Assembly (NCBI GenBank): GCA_964552795.1
Contig: CAZKIO010000006.1
Location: 1-64,000 of the forward strand
DNA: 64,000 nucleotides
Direction: 5' to 3'
From: JAEUHZ01 sp964552795
Lineage (GTDB): Bacteria > Planctomycetota > UBA1135 > GCA-002686595
Each line of letters opens with the position of its first letter. Position 1 is the first letter of the stretch. Below are positions 20,197 through 28,708 of this stretch, piece by piece. The position numbers were made by a program, and so were the translations under genes. The notes below the pieces were generated by a model, which saw only the letters and a program-made list of their open reading frames with translations, did no database searches and was not told where the DNA came from.

Positions 20197-21108
20197 ATGC
20201 AACGATTCCAATCCCTCGTCCCCACCTCACTGGGCGCCGCGATCCTCGCGCTCGCGGCGTTCTCGTCCTTCACCCCCGCGCAGGCGCAACTCGTGCACAC
20301 GCGCCTGGCCCGTGCCACCGGCGCGGCAGAGGTGCCGCCCGTCCCCTCGCCCGGACGCGGACTGGGGGCCTTCACCATCGACACGGTGGCGAAGACCATC
20401 CACTACCGCTTCTCGTTCGCCGGATTGACGTCCGCGGAGACCGCAGCGCACATCCACGGATTCGCGCCCCCCGGCGCCAACGCCGGCGTCCTGTTCGCCC
20501 TGCCCGCGGGCTCGCCCAAGTGCGGCGTGCTCACCTACACCGCCGCGCAGGAAGCGAACATCCTGGCGGGGCTCTCCTACGTGAACGTCCACAGCGTGAC
20601 GTTCGGAGGCGGCGAGATCCGCGGCCAGATCAACGAGACGCCCGGACACCAGAACCTGTGCTTCGGCGACGGCTCGGGCGCGGCCTGCCCGTGCGGCAAC
20701 TTCAGCGTCGTTGGCGAGGCCGAGGGCTGCCTCAACTCGCTGGGGACCGGCGGCCGCCTGCGCGCCTACGGCGTCGCGCAGGTCTCCGCCGACACGCTGG
20801 TGATGCACCACTCGCGCGGACCCGACAGCACGGTGCTGCTGTTCCAGGGGACGATGCCGGTCGGTGCCGGCGGCAGCCCGTTCGGCGACGGCCTGCGCTG
20901 CGTCGGCGGTGCCGTCATCCGCCTGGGCCTGAAGACGGCCTGCGCGGGCACCGCGTACTGGCCGGACCTCGGCGAGCCGTCGCTGGGCGGGTTCATCCCA
21001 GGGCCGACGAACATCTACTACCAGACCTGGTACCGCAACGCCGCCGCGTTCTGCACGCCGAGCACGTTCAACCTGTCGAACGCGGTCGCCGTGCTCTGGA
21101 TGCCATAG
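20197..21108 (+). CDS. Secreted CHRD-domain protein with Cys-rich C-terminal module (paralogue 2)
   Basis: This 303-residue protein aligns end to end with the preceding gene: signal peptide ending TPAQA-QLVHTRLARATG, CHRD domain with EVPPV, TAAHIHGFAPPG and GGEIRGQINE, then the C-terminal module. The module keeps CFGDG, CPCGN, GCLNSLGTGGRLRAYG, FGDGLRCVGG, WYRNAAAFCT and FNLSNAV. The start at 20197 is chosen over upstream in-frame codons because of the AGGAG site and because the product then begins MQRFQ, as in paralogue 1. It is a tandem duplicate that has diverged throughout. Confidence 0.85.
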   Translation: MQRFQSLVPTSLGAAILALAAFSSFTPAQAQLVHTRLARATGAAEVPPVPSPGRGLGAFTIDTVAKTIHYRFSFAGLTSAETAAHIHGFAPPGANAGVLFALPAGSPKCGVLTYTAAQEANILAGLSYVNVHSVTFGGGEIRGQINETPGHQNLCFGDGSGAACPCGNFSVVGEAEGCLNSLGTGGRLRAYGVAQVSADTLVMHHSRGPDSTVLLFQGTMPVGAGGSPFGDGLRCVGGAVIRLGLKTACAGTAYWPDLGEPSLGGFIPGPTNIYYQTWYRNAAAFCTPSTFNLSNAVAVLWMP

Positions 21109-21187
21109 CTGCGCCGTGCCAACCGGTCTCGCGGCGCGGGTCGGCCCTCGTGGCCGGCCCGCGCCTGCATGCGGAGCGTGCCCGCGC

Positions 21188-21193
21188 TAGAGT
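21188..21193 (+). promoter_or_regulatory. -10-like TAGAGT, leaderless promoter of dapD
   Basis: TAGAGT ends 7 nt before the ATG at 21201, and no ribosome-binding site is visible between them. This geometry predicts a leaderless transcript. Confidence 0.45.
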
Positions 21194-21200
21194 GCGCGCG

Positions 21201-21995
21201 ATGAAGACACCCACCAAGCCGGCCGGCGAAGCGCTGCTCGATGCGCTGGAGCGTGGCGAAGTGCGCGCCGCGGAGCGCGGCGACGACGGACGCTGGCACG
21301 CCAACGCCTGGGTCAAGGAGGCGATCCTCGACGTGTTCCGCTCGTCCCCGGTCGCTGCCGCGGGCTTCGAGAGCGCGCCGGCGACACCCGGCGTGTTCCG
21401 CGACAAGGCCGCCTTCCCGGTGCGGCGCTTCGACGAGCAGAGCGGCGTGCGCGTCGTGCCCGGCGGCTCGTCGGTCCGGCGCGGCGCGTTCCTCGCGCCG
21501 GGCGTCGTGTGCATGCCGCCGATGTACGTCAACGTCGGCGCGTGGGTCGGTGCGGGCACGATGATCGACAGCCACGCGCTGGTCGGTTCGTGCGCGCAGG
21601 TCGGCGCGCGCTGCCACGTCTCGGCCGCGGCGCAGATCGGCGGCGTGCTGGAGCCCGCCGGCGCGCGTCCCGTGATCCTGGAGGACGATGTGTTCGTCGG
21701 CGGCAACTGCGGCGTCTACGAGGGCGTGCTGGTGCGCGAGCGCGTAGTGCTGGCGTCGGGCGTGGTGCTGACGGCCAGCACGCCGGTGTTCGACTGCGTG
21801 AACGAGGCCGAATTGCGCGGAACCCGCGACGAGCCGCTGGAGATCCCGGCGGGCGCGGTTCTGGTGCCCGGCACGCGGCCGCTCGCCTCGGAGTGGGCGC
21901 GCGCGCGCGGGCTGTCCAGCGCCTGCGCGCTGATCGTGAAGTACCGCGACGCGAAGACCGATCGCGCGACGGCGCTGGAGCAGGCGCTGCGCTGA
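21201..21995 (+). CDS. dapD: 2,3,4,5-tetrahydropyridine-2,6-dicarboxylate N-succinyltransferase
   Basis: This 264-residue protein succinylates tetrahydrodipicolinate in the succinylase branch of diaminopimelate/lysine synthesis. The N-terminal helical part contains WHANAWVKEAILDVFR. It is followed by a left-handed beta-helix of hexapeptide repeats with the DapD signatures PMYVNVGAWVGAGTMIDSHA, VGSCAQVG, GGVLEP and VFVGGNCGVYEGV. The C-terminal end includes LIVKYRDAKT. Length and motif order fit the family (about 270 residues). Its mRNA may be leaderless. It converges on the legumain-like gene, with a long palindrome between them. DapE may be the M20 gene at 18114. Confidence 0.92.
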   Translation: MKTPTKPAGEALLDALERGEVRAAERGDDGRWHANAWVKEAILDVFRSSPVAAAGFESAPATPGVFRDKAAFPVRRFDEQSGVRVVPGGSSVRRGAFLAPGVVCMPPMYVNVGAWVGAGTMIDSHALVGSCAQVGARCHVSAAAQIGGVLEPAGARPVILEDDVFVGGNCGVYEGVLVRERVVLASGVVLTASTPVFDCVNEAELRGTRDEPLEIPAGAVLVPGTRPLASEWARARGLSSACALIVKYRDAKTDRATALEQALR

Positions 21996-21998
21996 CAA

Positions 21999-22097
21999 GG
22001 AGTCAGGACGACCATCACACGTCGCGCAACACGCGCGATACGCGGAAGCGCCGCGTATCGCGCGTGTTGCGCAACGTGTGATGGTTGTCCTGACTCC
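21999..22097. repeat. Long inverted repeat (47-nt arms, 5-nt loop) between convergent genes
   Basis: Arms 21999-22045 and 22051-22097 are reverse complements except at two positions, separated by AAGCG. Each arm contains GGAGTCAGGAC, CCATCACACGT and GCGCAACACGCGCGATACGCGG-like strings. It fills almost the whole gap between dapD and the minus-strand peptidase gene. A bidirectional transcription stop is possible, but there is no T tract and the arms are far longer than in ordinary terminators, so a REP- or MITE-like element is an equal possibility. Confidence 0.85.
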
Positions 22098-22100
22098 GGA

Positions 22101-24344
22101 CTACGGCTGCCAGTTGACCTCCAACCCGTTCGTCAGGTTGAAGGTCGCGCTGGTGCAGAACGGCGGCGCGTTGCGGTACCAGACCTGGTACACGCGCAAC
22201 CCCGGCGCGAGCACCATGCCCTGCACCGACACGGCCGGGTCCCCGCCTTCGGGGTACTGGGACGCGCCGCCGGCAGCGAACTTGATGCCCAGGCGGATGA
22301 CCGCTCCGCCCGCGCAGCGCAGACCGTCGCCGAAGGGGTTGCCCAGGCCGCCGTTGATCCGGGCCGTGCCCTGGAAGTACAGGCCCGGTCCGTTCGCGGA
22401 CATCTGCGAGCCCAGGAGAACGAGGCCGTCGCTGCCCAGGCTCGCCGCCCCGGTCGCGCGCAGCCGTCCGCCCTGTCCCTGCGAGTTCAGGCAGCCGTCG
22501 CCGCTGCCCGGCAGGCTGTGGTTCCCGCAAGGACACGGTGTGCCCGGCTCGCCGGTGCAGATCACGACCCCCGGCGCGCAACTCTGGTTCGCGTTGCCAG
22601 GCGAGGCCGGGTGCGGCCCCGGGACGCCCGGATCGAAGTCGAGGAACGCCGGCGCCCAGTCGAAGGTCTCGTCGGAGCAGCGGTAGATGCCGCTGGGCAG
22701 GAACGTGCCGTCCGGACCGAACACCGGCGCTTCGTCGTACACCGTGTCCGTTGCCGGATAGCCGCCGTCGACGAGCGCGAAGTGGTCGATGATGTCGCCC
22801 CACGTCGGGATCATCGTCGCCGAACCCGACAGGACGACGTTCGTGCCCAGCGCGGCCAGCACCACGCTCGGCTGGCCGGCCTCGATCAGGTAGATCGTCT
22901 CCGTGCCGTTCTCGATCGTGTCGCTGGTGCCCAGGACGAAGTCGGGCGGAGGCACGACGCCCGCGTCGCCCAGCACGAAGATCCCGCTGCCCGGGTAGCT
23001 GAAGCCGGTGAGGTCCCACACGCGATCCAGCGTGCCGGCGCTCGTGCCGTCGCCCTCGACGATCAGCACCATGTGGCCGTCGAGAGGCTCGCCGGGAGGC
23101 CCGGTCAGCTCGATGAACTCGCGGTTGTCCGTGCCGGCGTGGCTGGCGTAGATCTCGTTGACCTGCAGGCCGTGCGTGCGCTTCTGCGGATTCTGGCCGC
23201 GCGTCGTGGCGCTGCCGTTGGCCTTGACCCACTCGAACGCCTCGCTCTGCGAAACGTCGGTGCCGGCGTCGGGTCCGTCGGCGGCGGGGTTGGCCCAGCA
23301 GGCGATGAAGTCCTCCACGAAGTAGGAGTTGCCGTCGGTGCCCGCGTGGTTGACCCAGTAGTAGGAGTCCTTGGCTGCGTCGGTCGCCGCGATGCTGACG
23401 CCGGTCTTGCCGGCCAGCTTCGTCTTGATCTCGTCCAGCAGGCTCCCGCTCTTGCACGACTCGATCGTGATGCAGATGTTCTGCGCCATGAGCTTCTGCA
23501 GCTCGCAGGCCAGCTCGGTGGCCGTGTACCAGCGGTCGTCGAACTGGATCCGGTCGACTGCCCCGTGCGATCCGATGTGCACGAACACCTTGCGCCAGCC
23601 GGCGTTGTTGGCGTCGGTGATGAAGCCCTTCAGGTCCGCCATCGTGGCGTCGACCTTCTTCTTGATGTTGCCCGCCGGGACGCCGCCCTGGGCCTGCATG
23701 GCGCCGTCGAGGTCCATGATGTCGCCCTCGAACTCCTTGCCGGCCGATCCGCTGACGAGGATCGCGCCCTTCGTGTTGCTCTCGGGCCCCGCGGGTCCGC
23801 TGGGCGCCGGGGGCGGCGGCAACACGCGGCCGTCGGGCGGGGAGTTGTGGAAGCGGTCGGCGCTGGTGACGCGCTCGAGCGAGTCGGAGTAGAAGCTCGT
23901 GCCGTTGATCACCGGCCACCACTCGGCGGGCGTGACCACGATCCCGCCGTTGCCGACCGTCGGAGACGGGTTGTTGGCGTCGACGAACACGAAGCGGGTC
24001 GGGTGCGTGAACTTGCGGCTGGGGTGGTCGTCGATCCACACGAACCAGGTCATGGAGCCGATCGGGTAGCTGATCGAGGCCAGGGGGCTCGTGGGGTCGT
24101 CCCAGGGCCTGACCACGTCGCCGGCCTGCAGCGCGATCTGCGGCGCGTAGGCGACGAGCGTGCCCGCGTTGGGGTCAGGCAGGATGACCTCGCTGGTGAC
24201 GGCGCTGATCGCCTGGGCGCGCGTGATCTGCGCACGCGCCGGGGAAGCGAGCAGGATCGCGAGGAAGAGGAGGCTGCAGGCGCGGAGCGCGTGCACGAGG
24301 AATCGCGCGCGGACCGGATGCAACCGAACGGGTGAATGCATCAT
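22101..24344 (-). CDS. Secreted legumain-like (clan CD) cysteine peptidase with lamin-tail-like domain and Cys-rich C-terminal module
   Basis: This 747-residue protein has a signal peptide (about residues 1-38, ending SPARA-QI). Residues about 190-350 show the clan CD layout of C13 legumains: AILVSGSAGKEFEGDIMDLD, then HIGSHGAVD with catalytic His260, then ITIESCKSGSLLDEI with catalytic Cys297, close to the legumain EACESGS box. Residues about 394-500 look like a lamin-tail domain (VNEIYASHAGTDNREFIELT, IFVLGD). A spacer leads to the shared module at about residues 595-747 (CPCGN, GCLNS, FGDGLRCAGG, WYRN, FCT). Clan CD enzymes usually cut after Asn/Asp or Arg/Lys. It is likely a secreted or surface peptidase, possibly acting in maturation of other exported proteins. 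Confidence 0.75.
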   Translation of the reverse strand: MMHSPVRLHPVRARFLVHALRACSLLFLAILLASPARAQITRAQAISAVTSEVILPDPNAGTLVAYAPQIALQAGDVVRPWDDPTSPLASISYPIGSMTWFVWIDDHPSRKFTHPTRFVFVDANNPSPTVGNGGIVVTPAEWWPVINGTSFYSDSLERVTSADRFHNSPPDGRVLPPPPAPSGPAGPESNTKGAILVSGSAGKEFEGDIMDLDGAMQAQGGVPAGNIKKKVDATMADLKGFITDANNAGWRKVFVHIGSHGAVDRIQFDDRWYTATELACELQKLMAQNICITIESCKSGSLLDEIKTKLAGKTGVSIAATDAAKDSYYWVNHAGTDGNSYFVEDFIACWANPAADGPDAGTDVSQSEAFEWVKANGSATTRGQNPQKRTHGLQVNEIYASHAGTDNREFIELTGPPGEPLDGHMVLIVEGDGTSAGTLDRVWDLTGFSYPGSGIFVLGDAGVVPPPDFVLGTSDTIENGTETIYLIEAGQPSVVLAALGTNVVLSGSATMIPTWGDIIDHFALVDGGYPATDTVYDEAPVFGPDGTFLPSGIYRCSDETFDWAPAFLDFDPGVPGPHPASPGNANQSCAPGVVICTGEPGTPCPCGNHSLPGSGDGCLNSQGQGGRLRATGAASLGSDGLVLLGSQMSANGPGLYFQGTARINGGLGNPFGDGLRCAGGAVIRLGIKFAAGGASQYPEGGDPAVSVQGMVLAPGLRVYQVWYRNAPPFCTSATFNLTNGLEVNWQP

Positions 24345-24480
24345 GACGGTTTCTCCTGCCGCGGAGCCGCGAGTTGTGTTCCGGATGGCTCCGGGGCAGG
24401 GACCAGTCTCGACGCTGCGTCCGCGTCGTCAACGGTGCGCGCACGATTCCCAGATCATGGAATCGCGTGCAGTGCGCTCG
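24345..24480. other. Short intergenic region, no gene seen
   Basis: Between the start of the peptidase gene and the stop of the next minus-strand gene no coding frame is visible. It should hold the peptidase promoter, but no hexamer pair is convincing. Confidence 0.25.
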
Positions 24481-25542
24481 TCACGCGCCCCAGGTGATCT
24501 GCACGCCGTTCGTCAGGTTGAACGTGCTGGGCGTGCAGAACGCGGCGGCGTTGCGGTACCAGACCTGGTACGTGCGCGTGTCGCCGGCGATCACGTTGCC
24601 GCGCACGGACACGGAGAGATCCGCGCCGGTGGGGTAGCTCGACGCTCCCGCCACGTTGGTCTTGGTGCCCAGGCGCACGATGGTGCCGCCCGCGCAGCGC
24701 AGTCCGTCGCCGAAGGCCACGCCCGCGCCGCCCGACTGCTGCGACGTGCCCTGGAAGTACAGCGCCGACGAATCCGGCATCCCGTCTCCCACGAGCGCGA
24801 CCGTGTCGCCGCCCACGGAAGCGACGCCCTGCACGAGCAGGCGACCCCCGTTGGCGTTCACCGAGTTCGCGCAACCGCGCCCGGGCGCGCCGGAATTGCC
24901 GCACGGGCAGGCCGCGGCGGTCCCGTCGCCGAAACAGAAGCCGTTCGGGCCGCTGTCCTGCACGAACTGGAATCCGTTGATCGAGCCCGCGTTGCCGTTC
25001 TCGCCCTCGACCTGGATCGTCAGCGAGTTGCCGCTGACCGTCACGTGGTGCAGCGCGTAGGTCGTCCCCAGGACGTGCGTGCCGCCGCTCCACAGCCCGC
25101 CCACGCTCTGCGCCGGATCGGTCGAGCCCGGCACCGTCACGCGCGTCGTGTGGCCGTTGTTCTCCGGCGCCCAGGCGTAGGTGTACAGGCGGTAGCTGCC
25201 GTCCTGCAGTCCGCTGAAGGTCCAGAACCACGGGCCGCCGATCGCGGGCAGGTTCTGGATGTCGACCATGAACGCGCGGTCGACGCCCGTCAGGGTGCTC
25301 GGGAAGTAGCTGTACGAGGACGACGACGTGCTGCTCGTCGTGACGCCGCTGGCCGAACCGTCGAGGTTGAGCAGCGTCGTGTTGTACGGGTGGCTGCTGG
25401 CGGTCCAGGCGCCGGTCTGGCCCGCGGCGGCGCCGTAGCTGCCCGGCGGCACGGGGTACAGGACCGTGTTGTCGCCGACGTCGATGTTGAAGGACTGCGC
25501 CGCAGCGGGCGCGCACAGGAGGAGGAGGGCGAGGGTGCGCAT
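24481..25542 (-). CDS. Secreted protein with beta domain and Cys-rich C-terminal module
   Basis: The ATG at 25542 gives 353 residues (an in-frame GTG two codons upstream is possible). The signal peptide is MRTLALLLLCAPAAAQ. Residues about 20-195 form a beta-rich domain (FNIDVGDNTVLYPVPPGSYG, DGSYRLYTYAWAPENN, NSLTIQVEGENGNAGSINGF) that I cannot assign but which resembles carbohydrate-binding jelly rolls. Residues about 203-353 are a canonical copy of the shared module with CFGDG, CPCGN, GCANSVNANGG, SSALYFQGTSQQSGG, FGDGLRCAGG, WYRNAAAFCT and FNLTNGV. TAGAGT lies 6 nt before the ATG, implying a leaderless mRNA. Confidence 0.75.
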   Translation of the reverse strand: MRTLALLLLCAPAAAQSFNIDVGDNTVLYPVPPGSYGAAAGQTGAWTASSHPYNTTLLNLDGSASGVTTSSTSSSSYSYFPSTLTGVDRAFMVDIQNLPAIGGPWFWTFSGLQDGSYRLYTYAWAPENNGHTTRVTVPGSTDPAQSVGGLWSGGTHVLGTTYALHHVTVSGNSLTIQVEGENGNAGSINGFQFVQDSGPNGFCFGDGTAAACPCGNSGAPGRGCANSVNANGGRLLVQGVASVGGDTVALVGDGMPDSSALYFQGTSQQSGGAGVAFGDGLRCAGGTIVRLGTKTNVAGASSYPTGADLSVSVRGNVIAGDTRTYQVWYRNAAAFCTPSTFNLTNGVQITWGA

Positions 25543-25548
25543 GCCCAC

Positions 25549-25554
25549 ACTCTA
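25549..25554 (-). promoter_or_regulatory. -10-like TAGAGT, leaderless promoter
   Basis: On the minus strand TAGAGT is separated by 6 nt from the ATG at 25542. No ribosome-binding site fits between them. Confidence 0.45.
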
Positions 25555-25577
25555 CCAGGACCGTCCGCGCGCGGGGC

Positions 25578-27533
25578 TCAGTAGGCCTTCGGGAGGCCGT
25601 TGATGATCGTCAGCGCCTCCTCGCAGTTGAATCCGACGAGCTGCGCGTACTCGCGGATCGACGGGAAGCGCGGTTTGGAGTACTCGGCGGCCTTCGCCAG
25701 GGCCTGCTCGCGCGTCAGGTGCTCCTCGCGGATCATGTTCGAGAGCATCACCTCGTCCTCGGACCAGCCCAGCACCGTCTGGTAGACGTAGTTGTAGAAC
25801 GCCGCCGACCCGTCGCCGATGCGCCACGTGCTGGTCGTGTCCGTCGCGACCTCCCAGTCGTACTCGCGCCGGATCGTGCCGACGATCTCCTCCTCGCGCC
25901 ACGGCAGGTAGTGGAACAGGTACAGGAAGTCGTCCTTGACGACGAACGTGCACCAGTAGGCGTAGAGCGTGTCCCAGACCGATTCGTTGAAGTACGCCGG
26001 GTTCTTCAGGTAGTTCTTCGCGAAGTACCACAGGAGCGCCATCTCGTTGCGGAACGAGAGACCCGTCAGCGTCATCCCGTGGTCGTCCTCGCGGATCCCG
26101 CACAGGCCCGTCTTGTAGGGCGTGTCCTCGATCATGTTGCCCGTGCTGAACACCACCAGCTTGATGCCGGTCTCCTTCCGCAACTGGCGCGCGTGGCTGT
26201 AGAACTCCTTGTCGCCGGCGGTGAACAGCGTGACCATGCCCAGCTCGGGCTTCTTCAGCCAGGCCTCGACGTTCTTGCGGATGTAGCGCCGCTTCGCCTG
26301 GATGTCGGCCGAGCGCAGGATGTGCTCGATGCCGAGCTTGCCGCAGATGCGCGCCTGGTTGCGCCGCGCAAGGTCGGTCACCATGCCCCAGTCGTAGGTG
26401 AACGCGACCGGGTTCATCTTCAGCTCGGTCTTGATGTAGTGCAGGCCGTAGCTGGAGTCGCGGCCGCCCGAGAAGGCCACGATCACGTCCGGGGAGCCGT
26501 CCTTGCTGCGGTAGGGCTCGACCACTTCCTCCAGCGCGCGCCGTCCCTTGGGCTGGATGCGGCGCCAGTGGCGGCAGTAGCGGCACACGCCCTGCGCGTC
26601 GAAGTCGACGAACGGGTAGGTCTCGGGCAGCAGGCAGCGCGTGCAGCGCTTCAGGTCGGACGCGCTGCGGCTGTGTAGCACGATCGGGGTCTTGCGCGCG
26701 CGGCGCGCGGGCCGCAGCGTGGCCTTCTCGTCGGCCGCGTTCTGCGGCACGCAGGCGAACGCCTGTTGCGACAGGTCGCGCAGGCTGATGAGCAGGCCGC
26801 CGAAGGCCGGCACCTGCCGGATCGAGACCGGGCCCAGCGTGCGCGCGAGGTCGAGCTTCTCGGACAGGCTCTGCAGGATGAAGCGCTCCGATGCGAACGC
26901 CAGGAACCGCCGGCGCTCGTCGGTCAGGAGGTGCAGCGAGCCGGTGTTGGTGGCCAGCAGGAGCTCGTCCAGGTCGTCGAACAAGAAGGCGATCGACGCC
27001 GCGCCCTGGATCTCGCGGTAGGCCTGCTGCGCGGCCCAGGAGAGGTCGCCGCGTTCGTCGAAGTACTTGCGCAGCAGGCGGACCAGGACCTCCGTGTCGA
27101 CGTCGCTCCGGCGGGTGAGCTCCGTGTGCCGCGCCCACAGACCGGCGTCGTTGACGATGATCCCGTTGTGGATGCCGACGGTGCCGGCGGCGACCACGGG
27201 CTGGTTGTTCTCCTCGTTGGACTGGAAGCCGTTGGTGACCAGGCGCGTGTGCCCGGTCATCGCCAGGCCGATCGCGTCGGCGCCGCCGCGGTTGCGCACG
27301 TACAGCTCCGCGCCGCGGTGCACCAGCTCGTGGAACCTGGGCGCCGACAGGAAGCGCTCGACCGAACCGGCCTGCTTGAACACGTCGATCGTTTCGCCGT
27401 TCGCCACGCACAGCCCGGCGGCCTCGCTGCCGCGCGTCTGCGAGTAGTGGTACAGCTTCTCGAGGACGTTGCGCACGAAGGCGCCCTCGAAGGCTCCCTC
27501 CCGCGCGAACACGGCTCCGAAGATCCCGCACAT
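25578..27533 (-). CDS. Class II glutaminase fused to N-acetyl-sugar amidotransferase
   Basis: This 651-residue protein has two enzymes in one chain. Residues 1-255 are an Ntn-type class II glutamine amidotransferase: nucleophile Cys2 (MCGIFGAVF), RGSEAAGLC, GHTRLVTNG, GIHNGIIVND. Residues about 290-651 are a PP-loop amidotransferase of the WbpG/PseA/LegA type. It has the zinc-like CTRCLLPETYPF and CRYC knuckles (Cys297, 300, 317, 320), the PP-loop AFSGGRDSS (355-360) and the family segment NPVAFTYDWGM. Such enzymes install amidine or amino groups on N-acetyl sugars of surface polysaccharides, usually taking ammonia from a separate HisH-like glutaminase. The gene follows the GT2 gene by 16 nt, consistent with glycan synthesis. 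Asparagine-synthase-like activity is less likely. Confidence 0.82.
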   Translation of the reverse strand: MCGIFGAVFAREGAFEGAFVRNVLEKLYHYSQTRGSEAAGLCVANGETIDVFKQAGSVERFLSAPRFHELVHRGAELYVRNRGGADAIGLAMTGHTRLVTNGFQSNEENNQPVVAAGTVGIHNGIIVNDAGLWARHTELTRRSDVDTEVLVRLLRKYFDERGDLSWAAQQAYREIQGAASIAFLFDDLDELLLATNTGSLHLLTDERRRFLAFASERFILQSLSEKLDLARTLGPVSIRQVPAFGGLLISLRDLSQQAFACVPQNAADEKATLRPARRARKTPIVLHSRSASDLKRCTRCLLPETYPFVDFDAQGVCRYCRHWRRIQPKGRRALEEVVEPYRSKDGSPDVIVAFSGGRDSSYGLHYIKTELKMNPVAFTYDWGMVTDLARRNQARICGKLGIEHILRSADIQAKRRYIRKNVEAWLKKPELGMVTLFTAGDKEFYSHARQLRKETGIKLVVFSTGNMIEDTPYKTGLCGIREDDHGMTLTGLSFRNEMALLWYFAKNYLKNPAYFNESVWDTLYAYWCTFVVKDDFLYLFHYLPWREEEIVGTIRREYDWEVATDTTSTWRIGDGSAAFYNYVYQTVLGWSEDEVMLSNMIREEHLTREQALAKAAEYSKPRFPSIREYAQLVGFNCEEALTIINGLPKAY

Positions 27534-27549
27534 GCTGGTGGCTTCGCGC

Positions 27550-28602
27550 TCAGTTCGCCGCCGGCGCGCGCCGGAGCGGGGGGAACAAGGGCGCGCGCGG
27601 CACGCCCTGGATGTCGAGCGCCACCGCCTGCAACAGGAGCTGCACGCCCAGGATGATCGGCATGGCCGCCAGCATCACGATTCCGGCCGAGGCGTACTGG
27701 CCCGTGCGCTGCAGCAGGAACCACTGCCACGCGCCGAAGCCGGCGCCGAACAGCACCATCGGCAGGCCCAGCAGCAGGAAGACGGAGACGGCCGTGAAGT
27801 CGTGGACGAAGTAGCGCCAGAAAACGCGCCGTGCGAAGCCCCACAGGAGGCGCGGGGGGAACTCCAGCAGCACGCGCAGCGGCGAGAGCGAGCTGTGTTC
27901 CTCGGCGTAGCGCGCGGGAATGGCGACGTCCTGCACCACGGCGCGCTGGATGCCCAGCTCGATCAGCAGGCCGCTCTCGAAGAAGTAGCGCTCGGGGAGC
28001 GACTCGACGTCCATGCGCTCGATCAGCCCCGTCCGCAGTGCGATGTAGCCGTTGGCCGGATCGAACATGTTCCAGTAGCCCGAAGCCAGCTTGACCAGGA
28101 ACGTCAGCCCGCCGTTGCCCAGCACGCGCACCAGCGGCATCCCGCGCAGCGACTTGAGGCTCGTGTAGCGGTTGGCCTTGACCACGTCCGCGCGGCCGTC
28201 CACCAGCGGCTGGACCAGCGAGGCGAGGTGCGCCGGGTCCATCTGGTCGTCGCCGTCCATCTTGACGGCGATGTCGAGGCCCTGGCGCAGCGCCTCGGCG
28301 AAGGCGGTCTTCATCGCGCCGCCCACGCCGCGGTTCTGCGGGTGCCGCAGCAGCGTCACGCGCGGGTCCGCCAGTCGCGCGACGATCCCGGCGGTCTCGT
28401 CCGGGCTGGCGTCCTCGACGACGATCACGCTCTCGATCCAGGGCGGCAGGCCGGCGATCACGCGCTCGATCTGCGCGGCCACGCGGTAGGCCGGGATCAC
28501 GACGCCCACGCGCGCGCCGCGCAACTCCGGTGCGCGCGACGCCGCGGCGCGCGCGCCCGGCTCGGGCGCGGTGCGTCCGTCGCCCGTGGAGGGGGGGGTC
28601 AT
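27550..28602 (-). CDS. Family 2 glycosyltransferase, dolichol-phosphate-mannose-synthase-like, with membrane tail
   Basis: This 350-residue protein has a GT-A domain: VGVVIPAYRVAAQIERVI, VIVVEDASPDETA, NRGVGGAMKTAFAEA and KMDGDDQMDP with the metal-binding DxD. Two C-terminal membrane helices follow (FTAVSVFLLLGLPMVLFGAG, SAGIVMLAAMPIILGVQLLL). Such enzymes transfer a sugar from a nucleotide donor to a polyprenyl phosphate or glycan intermediate at the inner membrane. The start at 28602 is the nearer of two in-frame ATGs. It probably forms an operon with the amidotransferase fusion and may supply the lipid-linked sugar used by the GT39-type proteins. Confidence 0.82.
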   Translation of the reverse strand: MTPPSTGDGRTAPEPGARAAASRAPELRGARVGVVIPAYRVAAQIERVIAGLPPWIESVIVVEDASPDETAGIVARLADPRVTLLRHPQNRGVGGAMKTAFAEALRQGLDIAVKMDGDDQMDPAHLASLVQPLVDGRADVVKANRYTSLKSLRGMPLVRVLGNGGLTFLVKLASGYWNMFDPANGYIALRTGLIERMDVESLPERYFFESGLLIELGIQRAVVQDVAIPARYAEEHSSLSPLRVLLEFPPRLLWGFARRVFWRYFVHDFTAVSVFLLLGLPMVLFGAGFGAWQWFLLQRTGQYASAGIVMLAAMPIILGVQLLLQAVALDIQGVPRAPLFPPLRRAPAAN

Positions 28603-28708
28603 GGCGGACAAGCGGGACACGCGGTCGGAAGAATCTTCGGTCGTGGCGGCGCCCCGGGTTGAGCGCGCCGCGCATTCCTTTCCGGCCCAGAGCCTCGCAC
28701 GCGCGCGG

